64,000 nt of DNA from JAODBJ01 sp963782465 (GTDB taxonomy: Bacteria > Actinomycetota > Acidimicrobiia > IMCC26256 > PALSA-610), in contig CAWAJR010000004.1 in NCBI GenBank assembly GCA_963782465.1, forward strand, positions 186,001-250,000, read 5' to 3'. The notes beneath the pieces were generated by a model, which was given only the letters and a program-made list of their open reading frames with translations, had not been told where the DNA came from and searched no databases. Positions 54,859 through 63,689 of the stretch are shown in pieces. The position numbers and the translations under genes were made by a program. How positions within the stretch are numbered: position 1 is the stretch's first letter; the number at the start of each line of letters is the position of its first letter.

Positions 54859-56070
54859 GTGAGCGATGACGAGGGTTGGCTCAGCTCGGAGGCGGCCGCG
54901 GCGCGGCTCAACGTCAAGCCGGAGACGCTCTACGCGTACGTGAGCCGCGGCGTCGTGCGCAGCGAACGCGTGCCCGGGTCGCGCCGCAGCCGCTTCCTGC
55001 GCGGCGACATCGAGCGCGTCGCGGCGCGCCGGCGGGCCGGCGGGCGGGCTGGCGCCCTCGAGGTGGTCGTCGAGACCAATCTCACGCTGCTCGACCCGGC
55101 CGGGCGGCTCTGCTACCGCGGGTGGGACGTCGCCGACGCGGTGTCGAACGGCGTCGCCTTCGAAGAGATCGCCGGCTGGCTGTGGAGCGGCACACGCGCG
55201 CCCGCACGCTTCGTCGCACCGGCGGCCATGCTCGAGGCGGCACGCCGCGTCACCGACGCGTTGGCCGGCCAGCCGCCGATGGACCGCATGCGCGCCGCGG
55301 TAGCGGCATCCCGCCACGCCGACCCGATGCGCGACGACCGGCGCCCGGCGGCGGTCGCGATGGCGGGACGGTCGCTGATCGCGACGGTCGTCGACGCGTG
55401 CCCGCTCGTCGACGGCGCGCCGATGCCGCCTGCATCGTCGTCGATCGCGCGGCGGCTGTGGGGCCGTTTGACACGCCGTCGCGCGACACCGCACGCCGTG
55501 CGCGTGCTCGACACCGCGCTCGTGCTCCTCGCCGATCACGAGCTCGCGGCATCGACGCTCGCCGCGCGCGTTGCCGCGTCGACGTGGGCCGACCCGTACC
55601 TCGTCGTGCTCGCCGGGCTCGCGGCTGCGGGCGGACCGCTGCACGGTGGCGCGAGCAGCGCGGCCCGCGCGCTCTTGCGCGAAGTCGTGCGTGAGGGTGC
55701 CACGCCATCCGAGGCGGTCGGCGCCCGCCTGCGCGAGCGGCAACTCGTGCCCGGCTTCGGGCACCGCGTCTACACCGATCGCGATCCGCGTGCGGAGATC
55801 CTGCTCGCCGCGCTCGCGGAGGCAGGCGCGAACCTCGACGCGGAGTACGAGATCATCGAAACCTTGCGTGACCGCGACCTGCCGTTCCCCAACGTCGACT
55901 TCGCGCTCGCGTCGTTCACTGAACGCTTCGACATGATCGACGACGCCGGCGAGATGATCTTCGCGGTCGCTCGAATCGCGGGGTGGCTCGCCCACGCCGC
56001 CGAGGAGTACGGCTACCGCCTTCGGTTCCGGCCGCGCGCCGTGTACGTCGGCCCGGCACCTTCGCGTTGA
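54859..56070 (+). CDS. Helix-turn-helix-fused citrate synthase family protein
   Basis: A 403-residue fusion. Residues 5-60 are an excisionase/MerR-like winged HTH (WLSSEAAAARLNVKPETLYAYVSRGVVRSERVPGSRRSRFLRGDIERV). Residues about 68-400 form a compact citrate-synthase fold: LCYRGWDVADAV, His227 (LADHELAASTLAARVAAS), His262 (GPLHGGASSAA), His302 (GFGHRVYTDRDPR), Asp347 (NVDFALASF), with conserved Arg311. All three catalytic residues are kept, unlike the CBS partner. Such HTH-fused proteins are known in actinobacteria and may combine enzymatic and DNA-binding roles. Start GTG 54859 has GGAGG just before it. Confidence 0.9.
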   Translation: MSDDEGWLSSEAAAARLNVKPETLYAYVSRGVVRSERVPGSRRSRFLRGDIERVAARRRAGGRAGALEVVVETNLTLLDPAGRLCYRGWDVADAVSNGVAFEEIAGWLWSGTRAPARFVAPAAMLEAARRVTDALAGQPPMDRMRAAVAASRHADPMRDDRRPAAVAMAGRSLIATVVDACPLVDGAPMPPASSSIARRLWGRLTRRRATPHAVRVLDTALVLLADHELAASTLAARVAASTWADPYLVVLAGLAAAGGPLHGGASSAARALLREVVREGATPSEAVGARLRERQLVPGFGHRVYTDRDPRAEILLAALAEAGANLDAEYEIIETLRDRDLPFPNVDFALASFTERFDMIDDAGEMIFAVARIAGWLAHAAEEYGYRLRFRPRAVYVGPAPSR

Positions 56071-56133
56071 CCGTACGCCCGCCGGTCGCGCCGGCCCGGG
56101 TGCACGCACCGCGGGGCGACGACCCGAACCGCG

Positions 56134-57504
56134 TCACCTCACACGACGATGCGCCCAGCGGCTCCGGAGGTACGCGATCGGGCCGTAGAGCAGCCCGCGC
56201 CGCGCGAGCCGCTCCAGTTCCGGCGGCCAGCGCCGGCCCGCCCGGTCGGCTTCGCGCTGGCGAAGCAGGGCAACGCCTGCGGGCGCTCGACGGAGGAGCG
56301 CGACGCCCCAGCGGGGATGATGGAACAGTGCGCTCGCCAGGTAGGCACCGAGGCCGACTCCGTAGTCGTGCACCTGCTGCGCGATCGATGCATCGTCTCG
56401 CCGATGGTGGTGCCAAACGACGGCCGACGGACGGTACGCGAGCGTCGCCCCGGAGGTCACGACCTCGAAGAACGCAGCGAGGTCGTCACCGCCCTTCGCG
56501 ATCGTTCCGGCACCGAGGCAGGGATCGAAACCGCCGAGCCGGCGGAGGAACTCGGCCCGGAACGCCATGTTGGCGCCCGCTCCCATCGTGCCGGCGGTGA
56601 ACGGGAACCGCGGGTCGTCGGGACGGTGCGCACCGAGGTCGAACCGGCGAGGCTCGTACCCCTTCACGTAACGCCCGTGCGCTTCGAGCACCGCCTGCGC
56701 CTCGGTCTCCAACTCGGCGGGGAGAATGAGGCCGGTCGCGGCCGCAACCTGCTCGCCGGCGACGAAGGGCACGACGAGCTCGGTCAACCAGTCGCGGTCG
56801 ACGACGACGTCGTCGTCGGTGATGGCGATGATCTCCCCGGAGGCGTGTTCGAGCGCCGCGTTGTGCGCGTTCGCGAGACCGCGCCGGTCTTCGCGCACGT
56901 AACGGATCGCGAGCGGCTCGTCTTGGAACGCCTCGACGGTGCGGCGCGTTTGCGTCGTGCCCGGAGCGTTGTCGACGACAACCACGTCGAAGTTCGGGTA
57001 GTCGAGTTCCGTCAGCGAGCGTACGCAGCGCGCCAGCGCGACCGGTCGTTCGCGTGTCGCGACGACGACGGTGACCGGCGGCGCGACGGTGCGCGCGAGG
57101 TCGTGGTCCGCCCGGCACGGCGGCTCGTCGGGTTCGGTCCATCCGTGCCACAGGTCATGGGGGGTCGACTGGTCGTCGTCGCGTTCGAAATGGTTCGCGA
57201 TCGCAACGCCCAGCCGGCGCTCGACCGTCGCGGTCCACGCGCGTCGATCGTGGTCGACCCGGCAGTCGAACAACACCAGACCGAGCGGCCGGCCGTGCAG
57301 CCGGCACAGCACCAGCGCGTGGTTACTGCCGGCGTGCGCTTCGACAAACCCTCGAAGCCGGTGAAGACCATCGGCGAGTTCGAGTGCGAAGACCGGTACC
57401 GGCCGGAACGGCTGTGCGTCGAGGACCGGCGCCAGGAGCGAAGCCAACTCGTCGAACGGCGCCGGTGTCCCGGCAGGCGCGTCGTCCGGGGCGACGCGCG
57501 TCAT
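56134..57504 (-). CDS. Family 2 glycosyltransferase with extra N-terminal domain
   Basis: A 456-residue protein. Residues 1-140 are an unassigned domain (LHRLRGFVEAHAGSNHALVLCRLHGRPLGLVLFD and a long polar stretch). From 141 comes a GT-A fold: PPVTVVVATRERPVALARCVRSL, VVVVDNAPG, LANAHNAALEHASGEIIAITDDDVVVDRDWL with the metal-binding DDD, PFTAGTMGAGANMAFRAEFL, and the acceptor-base GGDDLAAFFEV. A C-terminal amphipathic region has LRQREADRAGRRWPPEL. It starts 4 bp inside the radical-SAM gene end (ATGA), so they are translated together. It likely adds sugar to a cell-surface or small-molecule acceptor; donor and acceptor unknown. Confidence 0.9.
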   Translation of the reverse strand: MTRVAPDDAPAGTPAPFDELASLLAPVLDAQPFRPVPVFALELADGLHRLRGFVEAHAGSNHALVLCRLHGRPLGLVLFDCRVDHDRRAWTATVERRLGVAIANHFERDDDQSTPHDLWHGWTEPDEPPCRADHDLARTVAPPVTVVVATRERPVALARCVRSLTELDYPNFDVVVVDNAPGTTQTRRTVEAFQDEPLAIRYVREDRRGLANAHNAALEHASGEIIAITDDDVVVDRDWLTELVVPFVAGEQVAAATGLILPAELETEAQAVLEAHGRYVKGYEPRRFDLGAHRPDDPRFPFTAGTMGAGANMAFRAEFLRRLGGFDPCLGAGTIAKGGDDLAAFFEVVTSGATLAYRPSAVVWHHHRRDDASIAQQVHDYGVGLGAYLASALFHHPRWGVALLRRAPAGVALLRQREADRAGRRWPPELERLARRGLLYGPIAYLRSRWAHRRVR

Positions 57505-58523
57505 CCGGCCGATCCGTCGGTGTCGAGGGCATGGACCGCACGGCGGCTGGCCCGCTGCGCGGCGCGCATCATCCGCAGGAACCGCGGTGACAACAGCGCC
57601 TGTTCGACCTGGCCGACCACGCGCCGCGGCACGTGCGATTCGAGTTCGGCAAGCATCACTCGGGTGCGGCCGACGAGCCTCGGATGGACGAGTTCCTCGG
57701 TCGGCACCCGTTGGCGATCACGGAACTCGCCCCGGCGCACTTGTTCGTTCGGGCCGTACTTGCCCGCCGTACCCAGACAGTTCGTGCACGCCCGGGGCGG
57801 CTCGGGCGACTGCAGGTATGACAGCAGCCGTTGCGCGAACGCCGGATCGTCTTCGATCGGGATGCCGTCGACGTACGCGCTCGGCGCGTCGTCGCCGAGC
57901 ACTCGGGGGATGTAATGCGCCTGCGGGCACCGGAAGAACCAGCCGTTGACCACGTTGTGACAACGCCAGCGGTGCGCCACGTTGCACGTGCGAAAGATCC
58001 GACCGACCAGGTCTCGATCTTCGGTCCCGACCTCCGAGTACGACTCCTGGAATTCGGGGCACGGACGAAAGCGAAGCGCGACGCCATGACGCTCCGCCTG
58101 CGCGACGCAACGTTGCTGTACGTCTTCCTTCATGGTCCGGCCCGGGTACAACGACACTTCGACGGCATCGACGCTCGACCAGAACGCATCGGTCATCCGC
58201 GGCAGCAGCAGGCCGTTGGTGACCACGACGATCGCGTCGCCGACACCGGAATGACGGGCCGCCGCGATCACCGACGAAAGATCGGGGTGCAGGAGCGGCT
58301 CCCCGCCCAACAGTCTCAGCATTCTGACGTGGTACGAACCCGCGAGGACCTTCAGGTCGCGGGCCATGGTTTCGGGATCCACATAGCTCTTCGGGAGCAC
58401 CGGTGAAAGGTGACTGCACGCACGGCACGACAGGTTGCAGTGCTCGACGACGTTGATCTCGCAACGCCCGTTCACGATCCGCCCGTCGACGACCTCGTAC
58501 CGGTCCACGCCGCCCACCCCCAT
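57501..58523 (-). CDS. Radical SAM protein with SPASM-like C-terminus
   Basis: A 340-residue enzyme. The iron-sulfur motif is Cys29-x3-Cys33-x2-Cys36 (EHCNLSCRACSHLSP), followed by the GGEPLLHPDL motif and a TIM-barrel. Additional cysteines (CNVAHRWRCHNVV, RCPQAH, CTNCLG) in the second half suggest a second cluster as in SPASM or twitch proteins. Such enzymes modify peptides, sugars or proteins. It is translationally coupled to the family-2 glycosyltransferase. GTPase or transporter genes are not seen nearby. The first gene of this unit, 188 bp after the phosphotransferase-like gene stop on the same strand. Confidence 0.9.
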   Translation of the reverse strand: MGVGGVDRYEVVDGRIVNGRCEINVVEHCNLSCRACSHLSPVLPKSYVDPETMARDLKVLAGSYHVRMLRLLGGEPLLHPDLSSVIAAARHSGVGDAIVVVTNGLLLPRMTDAFWSSVDAVEVSLYPGRTMKEDVQQRCVAQAERHGVALRFRPCPEFQESYSEVGTEDRDLVGRIFRTCNVAHRWRCHNVVNGWFFRCPQAHYIPRVLGDDAPSAYVDGIPIEDDPAFAQRLLSYLQSPEPPRACTNCLGTAGKYGPNEQVRRGEFRDRQRVPTEELVHPRLVGRTRVMLAELESHVPRRVVGQVEQALLSPRFLRMMRAAQRASRRAVHALDTDGSAG

Positions 58524-58711
58524 TTGCCGGATCGTCGACGCGCGGACCGTTCAGCGCGCGAAGCGCCGGTGCGCACGTCGTCGAACTCGCGAAACTGGTC
58601 ACCACCGTGCGCCGCGAACGACGGCGCCGCCCCCAACTCGCCAACCCACAGCCCCGGCGAGCACCCGCTTCGTAACCGGCGGCGCGTCTCGCTGTCAACC
58701 CACGCGGTGGG

Positions 58712-59842
58712 CTATGCGAAACCGAGCTCGTCCGCCAGTACCGCCGCGCGCCGGGCGCGCCGGGCGTTGTCGAGGAGCGCGAGGCCGCGCTCGCGGTACC
58801 GGTAGTGGGCGTCGATCTCCTCGCGGCCTCCGTAGCGGAACTGCTTCGCGGCCGAGGCCGAGGCGAGCATGGCCGGGGTCAGCCAGTCGTACTTGACCGC
58901 CGAGGCGTAGAGGCCGAGCCCGGCGAGTCGGGAGTCGCCGCTCCAACCGGCCTCGGCCAGGCCCGCGGTGTAGGCCTCGAGCACCGCCGCCTCGAGGACC
59001 GGGAGCGACGCGGCGGGGAGGAAATGGTCGAAGGCCGCGTCGGGTACAAGGTTGCCGATGTCCTCCCCGATGGCGCCGTCGCCCACGAAGGCCCAGTCGA
59101 GGAGCGCGACACGACGGTCGGGTCGCATGATCAGGTTCTTCGTCCAGAAGTCGAGGTGGCAGAGGACCCGCGGGAGCGCTTCGACGATCCGGTACAGGCG
59201 CTCGCGGGAGTCGTGGAGCCATCGCGCCGCCTCGCGGAGTTCGGGCGGGAAGTTGTCTCGAACGAGCGGCTGCGCCCACGCTTCGTCGTCGTCCAGCAGT
59301 CTCCATTCGACCGGCTTGCCGCTGCTGTACCCGCGCAGGAACCCCCGGGTGAGCCACGGGACATCGGGCATGGGCGTTCCCGCGAGATAACGGCCCTGCG
59401 CACGCCCGAGCGCGCTCGACGCGGCGACGTAGTCGGCGATCGCCCACTGTTCACCGGGCCGGCCGCCGACGAACTCGAGCAACAGGACGATCGCGTCGTC
59501 GCCGTAGTAGGCCTCGACGACTCCGGGTGCGACGATCCCGCCCGGCTCGTACGCGTCCACGACGTTATCCCGGTACGCAAGCCCCTCGCGAGCCCAATAA
59601 TTGAACCGTCGCGGGTCGTCGGCACCGCTCGTCCAGTGCGTGTCCCACGGTGTTTGCGGCACCGGGCGGCCGGGTGACAGGCATTTCAGAACCATCGGTC
59701 GCCCGGACGCGGAAACTCGCCAGATCCCCGGCGTCAACCAGCGATTGTGCGCGAGATCTTCGATCGTGAACCGCGCCGGGTCCGATCCGAGGCGGCGAAG
59801 CGCCTCCCCGGGATCGCGGCACGCCGCATCGGTGTCACTCAC
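58712..59842 (-). CDS. Aminoglycoside-phosphotransferase-fold kinase
   Basis: A 376-residue protein of the APH/choline kinase fold. Motifs: Brenner-type HLDFWTKNLI (catalytic Asp and metal-binding Asn) and LLDWAFVGDGAIGEDIGNLV (metal Asp). GTG 59842 is preferred because the frame upstream overlaps the DinB gene and reads as shadow; it overlaps the DinB stop by 8 bp. Such kinases phosphorylate aminoglycosides, sugars, choline or other small molecules. A second, different APH-fold gene lies at the right edge of the window. Confidence 0.9.
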   Translation of the reverse strand: MSDTDAACRDPGEALRRLGSDPARFTIEDLAHNRWLTPGIWRVSASGRPMVLKCLSPGRPVPQTPWDTHWTSGADDPRRFNYWAREGLAYRDNVVDAYEPGGIVAPGVVEAYYGDDAIVLLLEFVGGRPGEQWAIADYVAASSALGRAQGRYLAGTPMPDVPWLTRGFLRGYSSGKPVEWRLLDDDEAWAQPLVRDNFPPELREAARWLHDSRERLYRIVEALPRVLCHLDFWTKNLIMRPDRRVALLDWAFVGDGAIGEDIGNLVPDAAFDHFLPAASLPVLEAAVLEAYTAGLAEAGWSGDSRLAGLGLYASAVKYDWLTPAMLASASAAKQFRYGGREEIDAHYRYRERGLALLDNARRARRAAVLADELGFA

Positions 59843-60338
59843 CCGTCGTGCCGTCGATTCGCTCGCGCAACAGGTCGGCATGACCGTTGTGCCGGGCGTA
59901 CTCCTCGAGCATGTGCAGCAGGATCCAACGCAAGGACACGAATTCTCCCCACTTCGGCTGGAGCGCGCTCGTCGACAGTGATGGCGCGCGTCGCTCGGCC
60001 TCGCGGGCACGGGCGCACTCCGCACGCCAGATGGCGAACGTCTCGTCACCATCCGCCGCTTTCGCGTCGTACGCGGCCTGGAAGTCGCCGGCCGGCGAGT
60101 AGATCAGCGGCACGTCCTCGCCGTCGAGCACGCGCCGGAACCACGTCCGTTCGACCTCTGCCATGTGCCGCACCAGGCCCAGCAGCGACAGCTTCGACGG
60201 CGGGACCGACTCCGCCCGCAACTGCTCGTCGGTCAGCCCGCGGCACTTGTGCGCGAGCGTCGCCCGATGCCACTCCAAGAAGGCGTTGAGCATCTCCCGC
60301 TCGTCGGCGCCGAGCGGAGGATCGATGCGCGGGCCCAC
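59835..60338 (-). CDS. DinB-superfamily (DUF664) protein
   Basis: A 167-residue four-helix bundle: MLNAFLEWHRATLAHKCRGLTDEQLRAES, SLLGLVRHMAEVERTWFRRVL, ECARAREAERRAPSL and RWILLHMLEEYARHNGHADLLRERIDGTTGE. The three metal-binding histidines of DinB-like proteins are present at RHMAEVE, and in HMLEEYARHNGHADLL. In this superfamily members are thiol-dependent (mycothiol, bacillithiol) transferases; actinobacterial DUF664 proteins are presumed to act with mycothiol. GTG 60338 is chosen; a start further up would overlap the start codon of the divergent PPOX gene. Confidence 0.88.
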   Translation of the reverse strand: MGPRIDPPLGADEREMLNAFLEWHRATLAHKCRGLTDEQLRAESVPPSKLSLLGLVRHMAEVERTWFRRVLDGEDVPLIYSPAGDFQAAYDAKAADGDETFAIWRAECARAREAERRAPSLSTSALQPKWGEFVSLRWILLHMLEEYARHNGHADLLRERIDGTTGE

Positions 60339-60384
60339 CGCTACATCATCGCCCGCAGGTCGGCTGTCGGGTATAGGAATACGC

Positions 60385-60753
60385 ATGACCACGTTGACCA
60401 CCGCGCAGATCGAGTACCTCGCCAGCCAGCGGCTCGGCCGGATCGCAACCGCCGGAGCCGATCGCAAACCGCATGTCGTGCCGACGTCGTACCGGTACAA
60501 CGCCGAACTCGGCACGATCGACATCGGTGGGCTGCACGTCGCGACCACGAAGAAGTTCCGCGACGTCGAGGCGAACCCGTGGGCGGCGCTCGTCGTCGAC
60601 GACCTCGTGTCGATCGACCCGTGGACGCCGCGCATGCTCGAAGTTCGCGGGCGCGCGGAAGCGTTGGCTGCAGGTGGAGCAAACCTCGGTCAAGGCTTCG
60701 GCGACGCCTTCATCCGCCTCTACCCGGAGAAGGTCAACAGCTTCGGTATCTGA
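60385..60753 (+). CDS. PPOX-class F420/FMN split-barrel protein
   Basis: A 122-residue single-domain split-barrel: MTTLTTAQIEYLASQRLGRIATAGADRKPHVVPTSYRYN, VATTKKFRDVEANPWAALVVDDL, VRGRAEALAAGG. TATAGG (60372-60377) places a -10 box 8 bp before ATG, so the message is probably leaderless. This subclass includes F420-dependent oxidoreductases of the Rv1155/Rv2074 type. It is convergent with the sulfatase gene, 29 bp to its stop. Substrate unknown. Confidence 0.9.
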   Translation: MTTLTTAQIEYLASQRLGRIATAGADRKPHVVPTSYRYNAELGTIDIGGLHVATTKKFRDVEANPWAALVVDDLVSIDPWTPRMLEVRGRAEALAAGGANLGQGFGDAFIRLYPEKVNSFGI

Positions 60754-60782
60754 GTGCCGAGCCCCCAGCCACCGCGCCCCGT

Positions 60783-62273
60783 TCAGCCGGGTGCGACTTC
60801 TTCGGGGTGACGTTCGGCAAGCACGTCGGCCCACTCGCCGCGGCCGGTCGCGCGTAGGCGGTCGAGGTACGCCGGGAGGTGTTTGCGAACGTGGAACGGT
60901 CCGCCCTCGCGCCGTACGACGTCGATCGGGTCTTCTCGCACGACGGCGCGGTCGAGCTGCGCGGCGGTCCACTCGTCGAGCATCGACGCGGCGCGCCGCG
61001 TCGTCGACGTGTCGGACGGCGCGAGGTCGTGCGTTTCGTGCGGGTCGGCGGCCACGTCGAACAACATCTCGTCGGGCCAGTGCGCGTGGTAGCCGTCGTG
61101 CCAGGTGCGCAGGTAGAGGTGGTCATCGAAGCGCACGCCGCGCTGGCACGACCACGCGCCCTGCGAGAGCACGAGATGGTCGCGCCCGGCCGAACCCACT
61201 TCTATCGGTTGGCCGTCCCACCTCGGCGGGACGCGCAACCCGGCAAGATCGAGCAGCGTCGCGGCGACGTCGAGGTGGTACTGCAAGCCGTCGTGCACGG
61301 CCGGCGCGAGCCCGGGCCAGCGGAGCACGGCCGGGATGTGGGTCGTTGCTTCGTCGGCAGCCTGGTGATCCGCGTACACGCCGAGTTCTCCGAACGCCTC
61401 GCCGTGGTCGCTGCTCACGAAGATCGCGGTGTCGTCGAGCACCCCGAGTTCGTCGAGCTTGTTGCCGAGCGCGCCGAGCGCGTCGTCGGCATAACGCACC
61501 CCGACGTCGTACCCGTCGAAGATTGCCTTGACCTCGTCCATCGAACGCGCGTCCCACGGTTGGCGCGGTGGCGGTTGCCCCCACTCGTCGGGCGTGAACC
61601 CCCACGGTTCCTGCGCCGAGTGCGGGCCCGGCAGTTCCCAATTCCGTGCCCGCACCGCTTCGGTGTGCCACGCGGGAACCGGGTCGGATGCGAACGGGTT
61701 CCCGTACTCGTCCGGCGCGTTGTACGGCGTGTGCGGGTCCCAGAGGTGCACGTGGAGGAACCACTGGTCGGCGCGCCCGCGGCGTTCGAGCCAGTCGAGC
61801 GCGAACGGGAGTACCTCGTCGGCGCGTTCGCCGCCCACGCCTCGCATCAGGTTCATCGCTTCCATGAACCCGTGGTTCCACCACGTCGCCGAATGGCGGA
61901 ACGGGAAACTCGACAACGACGCGGTGTGCCAGCCGTTCCAGTAGAAGATGCCCGCCCACGACTCGAACGACCAGCGGGTGATGAACCCACGCCGCGCGCC
62001 GAGCGAACGGAGATCGGCGGCGGCGCCACCGTGGTTGACGACACCGTTGCGGATGCCGAACTGGCCGGTGATCAACGCGGTGCGGCTCGGGAGGCACGGC
62101 ACGTCCGACGCGTACACGTTCGCGAAGCGAACACCGCCGGCCGCGAGTGCGTCGATGTTCGGTGTCGTTCGCCGGTGGTACCCGGCGCAGCCGAGGTGAT
62201 CGGCGCGCAGCGTGTCGATGTCGACGAACAAGATCCGCACTGCCGCCGACCCTACGACAGGACCGAGCACCAT
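60783..62273 (-). CDS. Sulfatase-family hydrolase
   Basis: About 496 residues from ATG 62273 (GTG 62240, 11 codons later, gives a more typical VRILFVDIDTLRADHLGCAGY opening). The maturation motif CLPSR (VPCLPSRTALITGQF) is a Cys-type C-x-P-S-R site that formylglycine-generating enzyme oxidises. Metal ligands lie in the first DIDTLRADH and in SSDHGEAFGE. No signal peptide is present, so it is probably cytoplasmic, which is unusual for extracellular polysaccharide sulfatases. It is divergent from the secreted beta-helix gene with 75 bp between. Members hydrolyse sulfate or phosphate esters. Confidence 0.9.
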   Translation of the reverse strand: MVLGPVVGSAAVRILFVDIDTLRADHLGCAGYHRRTTPNIDALAAGGVRFANVYASDVPCLPSRTALITGQFGIRNGVVNHGGAAADLRSLGARRGFITRWSFESWAGIFYWNGWHTASLSSFPFRHSATWWNHGFMEAMNLMRGVGGERADEVLPFALDWLERRGRADQWFLHVHLWDPHTPYNAPDEYGNPFASDPVPAWHTEAVRARNWELPGPHSAQEPWGFTPDEWGQPPPRQPWDARSMDEVKAIFDGYDVGVRYADDALGALGNKLDELGVLDDTAIFVSSDHGEAFGELGVYADHQAADEATTHIPAVLRWPGLAPAVHDGLQYHLDVAATLLDLAGLRVPPRWDGQPIEVGSAGRDHLVLSQGAWSCQRGVRFDDHLYLRTWHDGYHAHWPDEMLFDVAADPHETHDLAPSDTSTTRRAASMLDEWTAAQLDRAVVREDPIDVVRREGGPFHVRKHLPAYLDRLRATGRGEWADVLAERHPEEVAPG

Positions 62274-62348
62274 CGCGCTCGTGCCCGGATCGGGATCAGG
62301 ACGTTCTGCCCTACCTTCCCGCGGAGCGCACCCGATAACTTGCACGCG

Positions 62349-63680
62349 ATGTCGTTGCGATCGCGCCACGTCGTCCGCCGTTGCATCGCCGTAACCGGTG
62401 CACTCGCCGCCGGCGCGATCGTCGTGATCCCTGCGAGGGCCACGCCGGCAGCCGCCGAGATCACCTGCGGGCAGACGATCACCGCGAGCGTGACCCTCAC
62501 TGCCGACATCGGGCCGTGCCCGGGCGACGGCATCGTCGTCGGCGCCGACCACATCAGGATCGATCTCGCCGGGCACACGATCAGTGGTGCCGTGATCGAC
62601 GAGACGACTCCCCCGGTCACGACGCAGCCGACCGGCGTGCGCGTCGGCACCCACGACCACGTCACCGTCACCAACGGCCGGATCGTGGGCTACACGATCG
62701 CCGCGATCCCTCGCCGGTCGGTGTTCCGAACCGCCGTCCAAGTCGGCGGCATCCCCTTCGAGAACGGCCGAACCTACAAGCACGCCGACGCCGGCAACCA
62801 CGACACCCTGCGCGACCTCTACACCGACGCCGACATCACGATCGTCGGGAACGACAACACCGTGAAGCGCGTGCGCGCCGGCCTCGAGGTGGTCGGCGAT
62901 CACAACCATGTCGCCTCCTCGCAAACGCCCCCGAACCCGAGCTGTTGCATCGACCCGCGCGAGTACGTATGCCCGTCGGAGACGGAACTCGGGATGTACA
63001 TCTTCGGCGCGTCGAATGTCATCGACCACAACGCGTCGTGCGGCATGTTCGTCGGCTGGGGCACGAACCCCCGCGACGGGTCGCACAACGTCATCGCGCA
63101 CAACGTGCTCACCGGCCCGCTCCAGGTCGAAGGCGGCGGTCTCAGCCCACCCGGCCGCCCGGGCAAGGCCGCAGCAATCGTCGACGAACGCATTCGCGAC
63201 AACACCATCGACACGGAACCGTTCGCGAACGAGACCATCGACCCCGGCGCCGGCATCGTTCTCTTCGCCGTCAGTAGGAGCATCGTTGCGCACAACGTCG
63301 TCACCGGTGACGGCATCGTGATCAACCAACTCCCGGTGCACACACCGCAGGACCCGATCGGCCCCGTCGACGGGAACGCGCTCGTTGCCAATCATGTGTC
63401 GTACTCGCGTGGTGACGGGATTCACGTTCCCGGTCCCGGTGTTTTCGAAGGCACTGCGGTGAAGGGCGCTCGCCACACGTATCTCTCGCGCAACGTCACG
63501 GATCACAACGGCAACGACGGCATCTACAACGCGGCGAAGTCGACACGGCTTCGGCACAACCGGGCCGACGACAACCTCGCGCTCGGCATCGAATCGGTGG
63601 TCCGGCCGAAAGACCTCGGCGGCAACCGCGCGAGCGGCAACGGCGACCCACGTCAATGCGTCAACGTGCGCTGCACGTAG
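62349..63680 (+). CDS. Secreted right-handed parallel beta-helix protein
   Basis: A 443-residue protein with a signal peptide (RRCIAVTGALAAGAIVVIPARATPAAA). The mature part begins ITCGQTITASVTLTADIGPCPGDGIVVGADHIRIDLAGHTISG, a NosD/CopperBind-like start, then many short coils with x-H-N-x-I-x-x-N- patterns (HNVIAHNVLTGPL, SIVAHNVVTGDGIVI, HTYLSRNVTDHNGNDGI, LRHNRADDNLALGI). Four cysteines near SCCIDPREYVC and NASCG may form disulfides. Such folds are found in carbohydrate-active enzymes and adhesins. No catalytic site is identifiable. Divergent from the sulfatase. Confidence 0.88.
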   Translation: MSLRSRHVVRRCIAVTGALAAGAIVVIPARATPAAAEITCGQTITASVTLTADIGPCPGDGIVVGADHIRIDLAGHTISGAVIDETTPPVTTQPTGVRVGTHDHVTVTNGRIVGYTIAAIPRRSVFRTAVQVGGIPFENGRTYKHADAGNHDTLRDLYTDADITIVGNDNTVKRVRAGLEVVGDHNHVASSQTPPNPSCCIDPREYVCPSETELGMYIFGASNVIDHNASCGMFVGWGTNPRDGSHNVIAHNVLTGPLQVEGGGLSPPGRPGKAAAIVDERIRDNTIDTEPFANETIDPGAGIVLFAVSRSIVAHNVVTGDGIVINQLPVHTPQDPIGPVDGNALVANHVSYSRGDGIHVPGPGVFEGTAVKGARHTYLSRNVTDHNGNDGIYNAAKSTRLRHNRADDNLALGIESVVRPKDLGGNRASGNGDPRQCVNVRCT

Positions 63681-63689
63681 GGTGCCGTC

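Noticed and set aside
60384..60387. Divergent start codons sharing one CATG (DinB and PPOX genes both starting here)
   Set aside because: Plausible by sequence, but DinB homology begins much later, and GTG 60338 avoids an impossible shared promoter.
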